This document shows positions 1 to 5,988 of a stretch of 8,171 nucleotides of DNA, in pieces (the first letter of the stretch is position 1; each line of letters starts with the position of its first letter). A program made the translations under genes and the position numbers. The stretch spans positions 1-8,171 of the forward strand of contig CAYWTX010000082.1 in the NCBI GenBank assembly GCA_964461295.1, given 5' to 3'. The stretch is from CAYWTX01 sp964461295. GTDB taxonomy: Bacteria > Planctomycetota > Phycisphaerae > SM23-33. The notes below the pieces were generated by a model. It searched no databases. It was not told where the DNA came from and worked only from the letters and a program-made list of their open reading frames with translations.

Positions 1-1
1 C

Positions 2-460
2 GCGGTGAGGCTGGACGACGCGGACCCGGGCCTGAAGGACAAGATCGGGGCCGTGCAGTCCATCGAGGTGAACGTCATCGCGGTGAACGACGTGGAGTTC
101 AAGCGATGGGAAGAGCTGTCGATGAACGCGTACTGGGAGCCGGACAACGCCGAGCGCAAGAGCGCCAAGAAGTTCGTGATGAAGTTTGGGCAGGACCATC
201 CCAGCCGCCAGGTGCTGACGCGGCAGGACCCGATCTGGAAGGTCTGGCTGAACGAGCGCAAGGCGACGCGCGTGTTGGTGCTGGCGTACATCCCCTGGCT
301 GCGGGCGGACAAGCCCGGCGTGGCTGATCCGCGGCGGATCGTGTTGCCGCTGGACCCGTGGAAGTACGACTGGTCGCTGTGGCCCGGCGAGGAAGCCAAG
401 ACGATTCCCATCCTGATCCAGTCCGGCGGGCTGCACTGCCTTCGCCAGCCGAGGAAGTAG
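2..460 (+). CDS. Possible TssJ-like T6SS lipoprotein, 3' end only
   Basis: The reading frame is open to the left edge, so the start, signal peptide and any lipobox are outside the window. About 150 residues are visible and end at a TAG at 458-460. I see an Ile/Val-rich beta strand (IEVNVIAVNDVEF), an RWEELSMNAYW segment, a DPIWKVWLNE segment, further strands (ATRVLVLAYIPWL; RRIVLPLDPW) and a final strand (TIPILIQSGGL). This alternation of short strands suits the small beta-sandwich of TssJ, the outer-membrane lipoprotein that docks on periplasmic TssM. The family match is by pattern and context (tssK and tssL downstream), not by a decisive motif. It could be another secreted or periplasmic beta protein. 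A GTG at 5 opens the visible frame, but it is probably internal because the codon before it is also open. Confidence 0.5.
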   Translation, partial: AVRLDDADPGLKDKIGAVQSIEVNVIAVNDVEFKRWEELSMNAYWEPDNAERKSAKKFVMKFGQDHPSRQVLTRQDPIWKVWLNERKATRVLVLAYIPWLRADKPGVADPRRIVLPLDPWKYDWSLWPGEEAKTIPILIQSGGLHCLRQPRK

Positions 461-478
461 TGGAGAAGCTTCCAGCCT

Positions 479-532
479 CCAGTTGCCAGCTACCAGCGAA
501 GGACCGGGAAGTAGCTGGTAGCTGGTAGCTGG
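479..532. repeat. Strong hairpin built on TAGCTGG tandem repeats
   Basis: Bases 486-497 (ccagctaccagc) are the exact reverse complement of 514-525, and also of 521-532. As RNA the stem extends to 479-497 paired with 514-532: 19 continuous pairs, two of them G-U, around a 16-base loop. The right arm consists of three perfect copies of tagctgg (512-518, 519-525, 526-532), so the pairing can slip by one unit. There is no T-run after the stem, so it does not look like a classic intrinsic terminator. It lies 18 bases after the upstream stop codon. Confidence 0.75.
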
Positions 533-539
533 TAAGGCG

Positions 540-653
540 CCGTCACGAAATAACTTGTTCCCGTTTCCCAGGTGGCACAGGTCTCCGACCTGTGCTGCAC
601 AGCTTGGAAAGCTGTGCCACCAAGACTGGCTTGCTCAGGTTATTTCGTGACGG
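540..653. repeat. MITE-like element with 15-bp perfect terminal inverted repeat
   Basis: The left end ccgtcacgaaataac (540-554) and the right end gttatttcgtgacgg (639-653) are perfect reverse complements and bound 114 bases with no credible gene. A second palindrome sits inside. Copies of ctggtaa flank the element at 529-535 and 661-667. These could be a target duplication, but they also belong to the local repeat motif, so this is not decisive. The layout fits a small non-autonomous or REP-like palindromic element. No transposase is present. I cannot tell from one copy whether it is dispersed in the genome. Confidence 0.65.
571..621. repeat. Nested cloverleaf-like palindrome inside the element
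   Basis: The outer stem pairs ggtggcacag (571-580) with ctgtgccacc (612-621) perfectly over 10 bp. Within it lie two 8-bp perfect hairpins with three-base loops: cacaggtc/gacctgtg (576-583 with 587-594) and cacagctt/aagctgtg (598-605 with 609-616). These compete with the inner part of the outer stem. The whole can fold as one long hairpin or as two hairpins side by side, on DNA or RNA. From memory, similar gtggcacagg-type palindromes recur between genes in planctomycete-like genomes; I could not check this. Confidence 0.7.
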
Positions 654-669
654 ACCCTAACTGGTAACT

Positions 670-673
670 GGAG
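670..673 (+). promoter_or_regulatory. Shine-Dalgarno of the pseudokinase/FGE gene
   Basis: GGAG lies seven bases before the ATG at 681, which supports that start. It falls inside the arm 661-673 (ctggtaactggag), which can pair with 477-489 (ctccagttgccag) over 13 continuous RNA pairs, one of them G-U. The site may therefore be maskable in the transcript. Confidence 0.6.
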
Positions 674-680
674 TTGCACC

Positions 681-3600
681 ATGGGCGTGTTCGGCGGGTA
701 TGAGACCGTGCGCGAGCTGGGCCGCAGCGGTCTGGCCGCGTCGCTCACGGCCCGCCGCAGCGGAGCGGCGGCGGAGAAGTTCGTCGTCAAGAGCTTCTGC
801 CCGCCGCCGGGGGAGTTCGAGGAAGAGCAGGTTCGGCCGCGGATCGAAGCGTTCCTGGACGGCGCGCGTGCGCACCAGCAGGTAGTCCGGAGCGGCGCCA
901 GGCATTGGGCGACCGTGCACGAGGTGGGCGAGGCGGACGGCGGGGCCTACTTCGTCACCGACTACCACGGGCGTTCGGTGCGTCACCTCATTCGCGGGCA
1001 GGTGAAGCTGGGCGGGCGGGGCCTGCACCAGATCGTAACCGGCATCGTCGAGGGGCTCATCGAACTCAAGCTGGCGTGCAAGCGTCCGCACGGCAATCTC
1101 AAGCCGACCAACATCCTGCTGACCGGGAAGGCGGGGATGGACAAGGCGATCGTCCTTCTGACGGATCCCGCCCCCGGGCGACAGATCGATCCCAAGCAGG
1201 GCGACGTGGTGGACCTGCACGCGCTGGGTGAGCTGATCTACCAGCTCGTGCTGCTCCGCACGGGGCGCGCCATGAGCGGCTGGCCCGCGCCCGAAGGGCC
1301 GGAATGGACGCGTCTGGGCCGCTGCGGCGAGCAGTGGCGCCAGCTCTGCAACCGCCTGCTGAACCCCAACCTCGCTCCCGGCCTGCTGGCTCTGGAAGAC
1401 CTGGCCGAGGACGTCCGCAAGTTGAAGGTGGGCAGGAAGCTTCCGCTCGCCGTGCTGGTGGGGGTGGCGGCCGTGCTGGCTGCCGGCGCTGCCGGCGGCG
1501 ATTACGCCCTGCGGAAGGACCAGAGCCTGGTGGGATCGCTGCTGCGCCCGAAGAAGGCGGTCGTGGTGGACCGGGGCGACTGGGACCGGTTGTGCAGCGA
1601 CTACCGGGGCTGGTTCTCGACGTTGCGGGCCGACCTGGAGAAGCAGGGCCTGGACAAGCTGGCCAGCGACCCGTACCTGAAGGAGAAGCTCGTGCCGGTG
1701 CTGGAACCGGTGCTGGCGGGCAAGGTGGATGTCAGCCCGCACGGCATGGCGCCGCCGGGCACGGACCTGCGATTCTGGTCGCCCTCGGCCGAGGCCGTCG
1801 ATCGGAGCACCAAGGCGCTGGCGACGATGGAAGCGATCCGCAAGGCAGTCAACGACGGGAACTGGCCCGCGCTGGCGGCGGTGAAGCAGCGGGCGGAGGA
1901 ATACGCCAGGTGCGGCTGGGCCGCGCCGGCGGCGTACCTTCAGAGCGTGGTCAAGTCGCCCGACGAGCAGGCGGCGCAGCGGATCGGCCGTGTGCTGGCC
2001 GTGAGGCGCCAACTGCAAGACGTGGAGGCGCGCTGGGCGGAAGTGAAGAAGGTGGCCGGGGAAGTCGGGCGCTGGGGGCGCGACCCGAACCTGACGAGCG
2101 AGCGCCTGGAACAGTACTGCCTGGGCGAAACGGCGTCGTCGGCGGAGAAAGCCGGGCCCGAGTGCATCGGCAAGCTGGTGGAGGACGTCAAGCAGCTCCT
2201 GGCGGAAGACAGCCTGCTGCAGCGGCTGGCGGCGATGGTGAAGAACCCGCCGGTGGTGGACGAGGGCGACCTTCAGCGCGACCCGCCGTTCCGCCTGGGC
2301 GGCGACGGCAAGCTCACCGGCGAGGCGATCCGTCGCGGGCTGGCCAAGCTCATGGGCGACAGCTACAAGCCCAGGCCCGACCCGCGAACGGCCCAATGGC
2401 AGGCCGCCAGCCGCGACGCTCTCACCGCGGCGGCCAGCGACACTTCCAACGTTCTGGCCGAGGTGGAGCAGCTTCTCAAGGACCCCAAGCTCGACGCGGA
2501 AGACCGCCAGAAGGTCGCGGGCGCCGCGACGGAGGCGAAGGCCGTCATCGAGCAGGTGGAGCAGGCGAAGGCGGTGCTGGCCAAGGCCATCGAGCCCAAG
2601 GCGTACACGTCGGGCACGCGGGACGATGTGGACGCGGCCATGCGAACGCTGGAAGCGCAGCTCAAGGCCCTTGGCACGGGCATTGGGCGTCCGCGGCGGC
2701 AGCTTGACGATGCCCGCAAGAGCCGTGCAACCAAGCTCAGCCGCTCCTGGGCGGACTTCGTGGCGGTCTTGAGGGGCCGCCAGAAGATCGCCGCCGGTTC
2801 GCTGGAAATCGACGCGGTGTGGCTGGTTCAGCGCGACCAGTTGATCGCGGGCGCGGAGGCCGAGAAGGACGTCGCGGGTCTGGCGGCGAAGGTGGACCGG
2901 GTGGAGGCCTTCCTTCGCGCCCTGGAGGCGCCGCTGGCGGGCGAGCTGCCGGGGAAGGTGGAGCCGCGGGCGTGGAGCAGGGCGCTGGTGAGCACGGCGG
3001 AGTTGCAGGCGCGGCGTTCGGCGGCGATACAGACGGTGCTGGGCTGCGTGAAGTGGGACGCGGTGCACGCGGGGCGCGACGACAAGGACGTGACGGCGTG
3101 CAGGGAACAGACCATTGAGAGCTACAACTCGTGGCGAACGGGTGTGGTGGCGGTGGTGGGGGCGTTCTCGCAGATCGAGGACCTGCTGAAACAGGGCTAC
3201 CTGCCGGAGGAGAAGCCCGCGGCCGGGCAGACGCTGGGCGAACTGTTCGCGGCCCAGCAGAAGACGGCCATGTTCCGCGACCCCGGCGTTGCCAAGGCGA
3301 TCGCGCCGCTGGTGACGCGTGTGAACGAGTTGAAGGCCGTCGAAGCGGCCGGCGAAGCGGCGGGGTTGGCGAAGCTGGCGGCGGCGGCGAGGCAGGACCA
3401 GTTCGAGATCGCCCGTGCCGCTTGGCGGCGGCTGGGCGGAACGTCCAAGCCATGGCCGGGGTCGCGCGCGGAGTTCGGTCAGGAACTGGAGATTCAGAAG
3501 AGCCTTGCGGCCGTGTACGACCTGCTGGGCGACGCGGGGCGCAGGTCGGCGTTGAAGGCGGAGTTGGCGGCCGGGGGGCCGTCACGGTGGGAGACGTACT

Positions 3601-4967
3601 TTCTGACGCGGACGGACGTGGCGGACATCGAGGATGCGGTGGCCCGCATGGGACAATTCGGCCTGGACCGGGCCAAGGGCGCGGCGGTGTCTCCCGCGGC
3701 GCAGTACCGCTTGCTGGTGTACGACTTCCGCAAGGAGGTCAACCCGCAGTCGGTGATCATGGACGACCCGGCCGTGAAGAACTCCATCGGGCGGTTCGCC
3801 AAGTCGGTGGCGGCGTTGCCGCCGGCAGCGGCGAAGAAGGCGGACGTGGCGGCGCTGCTGGGCAAGCTGGAGGAGATCCGCACGGCGCAGGGCGGGGGGG
3901 TGGACTTGTCCAAGGCCGGGCCGGCGTTGGCGGCCTGGACGAAGACGGAAGAGACCGAAGCCACGGTGACGTACTCGTGGGAAGGGCGTGGGCGCAAGTT
4001 GAGGTTCCGGCGCGTGGAAGTGCCGGGCGGCAAGGGCTGCTTCCTGTCCACCACGGAAGTGCCGGTTGGACTGTTTGTCAGCGTGGTGATGGGCGAGAAG
4101 AAATGGGCGGAGATGGCCAAGTTGCTGCCGAGCAGCGCGACGACGATGGACGACTCGCGGCAGGGGCCGCGAACGTGGGCGCTGGAGCGCGGGCAGATCG
4201 TGCTGGCGGAACGGTGGCTGTTTGACACGCCGGCGTTGGGCGGGGTTCATTACCCGCCGGGCCGGGAGCCGGAGAAGCCGGACGCGGAGCACCCGATGTG
4301 CCACGTGACCGCGTCGGCGGCGACTTACCTGGCGAAGCTGCTGGGCTGCCGGCTGCCGACGTCGGCGGAATGGCAGGCGGCGGAGGCGAGCAACGCCAAG
4401 GCGAAGGCGAGCACGTTGCCCAACCTTCGCGACAGGGCGTGGGCGACGCAGCGCGACTTCGTCTTCAAGGACATCGAGGGCCAGACCAAGGCCGGTGAGG
4501 AGTTCTACGCCGACGCCGGGATCTTCTGGCCCAAGGGGGTGGACGGCGCGGCGCGCAAGGCCGGACACGCCGCGACGGTGGTGGACCAGAATGACGGAGT
4601 GGTTTGGTTCTCGAAGGTGGGCAGCGACACGGAGCGGCCGTTCGCGCACCTGGTGGGCAACGTGGCGGAGTTCGCCTACGAGGACACCGACTCGCTGAGG
4701 GACCTGAAGGCGACCGGGGCGGCGGACGTGCTGGGTTTCGTGAGGAAGCAGGCGGGCAATTTTCGCGTGATCGGCGGCTCGGCGCTGTCGGCGCCGGAAG
4801 TGCCCGTGGACAAGCCGCTGGAGATGGCGAAGGTGGATTCCGAGAGCGACGCTTTCTGCGACGTGGGCTTCCGCCTGGCGTTCTGGGCCGGGCAGGAGCG
4901 CCTCCAGGGCCGGTTGTGGCGGGCGGTGGAGGGGGCGGCGGCGCAAGGCTATCTGGGCGGCGAGTAA
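681..4967 (+). CDS. Transmembrane pseudokinase fused to FGE/SUMF1-fold domain, T6SS regulator
   Basis: This 1428-residue protein starts at an ATG with GGAG seven bases upstream, and the kinase fold begins at once. Residues about 8-245 are kinase-like: a glycine-loop remnant (G14, G17), VAIK-type K37, hinge FVTDY, and HGNLKPTNILL at 137-147. K141, N144 and D162 remain, but the catalytic Asp is N139. Only 16 residues separate D162 from the alpha-F Asp D178, so most of the activation segment and the APE motif are missing. A hydrophobic span at 254-272 follows a basic stretch, suggesting kinase inside and C-terminus outside. Residues about 295-1080 are Ala/Glu/Lys-rich and mostly helical. Residues about 1105-1415 have FGE/SUMF1 hallmarks: RLPTSAEW (1224-1231), GNVAEF (1326-1331), GGS (1365-1367) and GFR (1396-1398). 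The catalytic Cys pair of true FGEs is not seen. In T6SS, PpkA is a membrane kinase and TagR is FGE-fold; I infer that this fusion replaces both. The domains are clear but the role is inferred. Confidence 0.85.
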   Translation: MGVFGGYETVRELGRSGLAASLTARRSGAAAEKFVVKSFCPPPGEFEEEQVRPRIEAFLDGARAHQQVVRSGARHWATVHEVGEADGGAYFVTDYHGRSVRHLIRGQVKLGGRGLHQIVTGIVEGLIELKLACKRPHGNLKPTNILLTGKAGMDKAIVLLTDPAPGRQIDPKQGDVVDLHALGELIYQLVLLRTGRAMSGWPAPEGPEWTRLGRCGEQWRQLCNRLLNPNLAPGLLALEDLAEDVRKLKVGRKLPLAVLVGVAAVLAAGAAGGDYALRKDQSLVGSLLRPKKAVVVDRGDWDRLCSDYRGWFSTLRADLEKQGLDKLASDPYLKEKLVPVLEPVLAGKVDVSPHGMAPPGTDLRFWSPSAEAVDRSTKALATMEAIRKAVNDGNWPALAAVKQRAEEYARCGWAAPAAYLQSVVKSPDEQAAQRIGRVLAVRRQLQDVEARWAEVKKVAGEVGRWGRDPNLTSERLEQYCLGETASSAEKAGPECIGKLVEDVKQLLAEDSLLQRLAAMVKNPPVVDEGDLQRDPPFRLGGDGKLTGEAIRRGLAKLMGDSYKPRPDPRTAQWQAASRDALTAAASDTSNVLAEVEQLLKDPKLDAEDRQKVAGAATEAKAVIEQVEQAKAVLAKAIEPKAYTSGTRDDVDAAMRTLEAQLKALGTGIGRPRRQLDDARKSRATKLSRSWADFVAVLRGRQKIAAGSLEIDAVWLVQRDQLIAGAEAEKDVAGLAAKVDRVEAFLRALEAPLAGELPGKVEPRAWSRALVSTAELQARRSAAIQTVLGCVKWDAVHAGRDDKDVTACREQTIESYNSWRTGVVAVVGAFSQIEDLLKQGYLPEEKPAAGQTLGELFAAQQKTAMFRDPGVAKAIAPLVTRVNELKAVEAAGEAAGLAKLAAAARQDQFEIARAAWRRLGGTSKPWPGSRAEFGQELEIQKSLAAVYDLLGDAGRRSALKAELAAGGPSRWETYFLTRTDVADIEDAVARMGQFGLDRAKGAAVSPAAQYRLLVYDFRKEVNPQSVIMDDPAVKNSIGRFAKSVAALPPAAAKKADVAALLGKLEEIRTAQGGGVDLSKAGPALAAWTKTEETEATVTYSWEGRGRKLRFRRVEVPGGKGCFLSTTEVPVGLFVSVVMGEKKWAEMAKLLPSSATTMDDSRQGPRTWALERGQIVLAERWLFDTPALGGVHYPPGREPEKPDAEHPMCHVTASAATYLAKLLGCRLPTSAEWQAAEASNAKAKASTLPNLRDRAWATQRDFVFKDIEGQTKAGEEFYADAGIFWPKGVDGAARKAGHAATVVDQNDGVVWFSKVGSDTERPFAHLVGNVAEFAYEDTDSLRDLKATGAADVLGFVRKQAGNFRVIGGSALSAPEVPVDKPLEMAKVDSESDAFCDVGFRLAFWAGQERLQGRLWRAVEGAAAQGYLGGE

Positions 4968-5033
4968 GACGGGTCGCCACGGGCGTGAGCGGCGTTCGGG
5001 GTTGGCGGATTCTTCCGCGCGTGCGAGGAAGTG

Positions 5034-5039
5034 AAAGGA
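5034..5039 (+). promoter_or_regulatory. Shine-Dalgarno deciding the GTG start at 5048
   Basis: AAAGGA lies eight bases before a GTG at 5048. The next in-frame candidates (GTG 5081, ATG 5084) have no such site, so the GTG start is preferred. The 80-base gap from the previous stop shows no terminator, and co-transcription is likely. Confidence 0.55.
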
Positions 5040-5047
5040 CGTGTACG

Positions 5048-5977
5048 GTGAACGGGTCATCGGGCAAGCGAAGCCAACTCGTGATGGCGACGGCGAACCG
5101 GATGCGGCTGGTGCAGGCGGACTTTGCCGACCAGGGCGGCGAGTCGCGCCGGGAGTACCTCAACGAGGAACTGGAGCGTGCCCTGGCGGGCGTGGTGCCG
5201 GAGGAGCGCCGGCAGTTCCTCCAGGAGTTGATGGAAGAGTTTCCGTCGTGGGATTCGCGCGTGGAAGTGCAACTCCGCAAGGAAGAGACCACCGAGCGCA
5301 CGTTGACCGACCAGCGCGAGTTGCAGGACCCCAACTTCCTGGTGGCCAGGCTGATCAGCCTGGCGCCGAACCTGTCGGCGCAGGAGCGTCAGGTGCTGGT
5401 GCAGCGGCTGCGGGAGGCCGGGCTGGCGTCGCTGTCGCAGGCGAGCTGGACGGAGGAGTCGGCGGAGGGGCTGCGGAAGAACGTCCGGATGGCGCCGGCG
5501 GACGCGATTGACCCCACGCGGGCGATGGAGTTGCTGGCGTTGCTGGCGGAACTGGCGGGCAAGCTGGACCAGCTCGTGTGGAGCAGTTGGAAGCGGATCG
5601 CGCCCAAGAGCACGATCCGCCGCGGCGCGAACCTTCAGCCGATGGTGCAGTCGTTTCTGTCCGGCAGCGAGGACACGCCGCGTGGGCAGGTGGCCGCCGA
5701 CCTGGAGAAGCTGCGGCAACTGATCGCGTCGCTGGTGTCGGCGGTGGGTCAGGCCGGAAGGCAGTTCGCGGGGCGGCACCTGGCGAAGTTCTCGCCCATC
5801 GAGATCGAGGCGCTGGCGTCGATGGAAGGCGGGGGGTTCCTCGTCAGCAAGGAAGTGAAGTGCTGGCGGAAGTACACGGAGTTGGCCGGCACGCTGAACG
5901 AGGCGGCCATTGAGAACGAGATCATGGAAACCATCGCGAACTACGCGGAATCTTTGATGAAAGGGCTCGGCCGGTAG
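5048..5977 (+). CDS. Helical T6SS protein resembling Fha C-terminal domain, no FHA domain
   Basis: This is a 309-residue protein with no signal peptide or membrane span, so probably cytoplasmic. Residues about 30-150 are charged and helical (for example REYLNEELERAL and PEERRQFLQELMEEF). Residues about 156-302 resemble the conserved C-terminal domain of T6SS Fha proteins (TIGR03354 type). That region has a helix ending in KLDQLVWSSWKRIAPK, a polar stretch with NLQPMVQSFL, a long helix (AADLEKLRQLIASLVSAVGQAG), then FSPIEIEAL, WRKYTELAGTL (273-283) and a final acidic helix. In Fha the matching parts are an ARAELKNEFR-like helix, a region around NNPLKF, a helix, FDP..LE and WELYRELY. The N-terminal FHA phosphopeptide-binding domain of Fha is absent. 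Position between the kinase-like gene and tssK supports a role at the T6SS base. The match is by eye; it could be another helical cluster-specific protein. A GTG start at 5048 is chosen over the upstream open frame because of its Shine-Dalgarno site. Confidence 0.7.
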   Translation: MNGSSGKRSQLVMATANRMRLVQADFADQGGESRREYLNEELERALAGVVPEERRQFLQELMEEFPSWDSRVEVQLRKEETTERTLTDQRELQDPNFLVARLISLAPNLSAQERQVLVQRLREAGLASLSQASWTEESAEGLRKNVRMAPADAIDPTRAMELLALLAELAGKLDQLVWSSWKRIAPKSTIRRGANLQPMVQSFLSGSEDTPRGQVAADLEKLRQLIASLVSAVGQAGRQFAGRHLAKFSPIEIEALASMEGGGFLVSKEVKCWRKYTELAGTLNEAAIENEIMETIANYAESLMKGLGR

Positions 5978-5983
5978 CGGCTG

Positions 5984-5988
5984 GGTGA
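5984..5988 (+). promoter_or_regulatory. Weak Shine-Dalgarno before tssK
   Basis: GGTGA sits directly before the ATG at 5989 and six bases before a second in-frame ATG at 5995. The spacing fits the second start (MPGQVHW) better. The two products differ by only two residues. Confidence 0.35.

Noticed and set aside
479..532. Intrinsic terminator after the TssJ-like gene
   Set aside because: The stem is strong, but no run of T follows it. Some attenuation is possible, but the terminator call is not supported.
540..653. CRISPR-like or tRNA-like reading of the cloverleaf palindrome
   Set aside because: There are no spaced direct repeats, and the fold lacks an acceptor stem with conserved T-loop and anticodon features. 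It is a nested palindrome.
1304..2707. Plus-strand open frame of 467 codons inside the fusion gene
   Set aside because: It is Gly/Arg/Ala-rich, out of frame with the domain-bearing gene and lacks a domain or ribosome site.
657..3068. Minus-strand open frame of 803 codons opposite the fusion gene
   Set aside because: The product is Arg/His/Leu/Pro-rich with no domain, as expected for the antisense frame of G+C-rich coding DNA. The + strand has clear kinase and FGE motifs.
4604..5047. Upstream extension of the Fha-like frame into the end of the fusion gene
   Set aside because: The extension is Gly/Arg-rich shadow sequence opposite true FGE codons. The GTG at 5048 with AAAGGA is a better start.
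3582..5060. Minus-strand open frame of 492 codons
   Set aside because: It has the same low-complexity Arg/His-rich composition, lies opposite the FGE domain and runs across the intergenic gap. It is a shadow frame.
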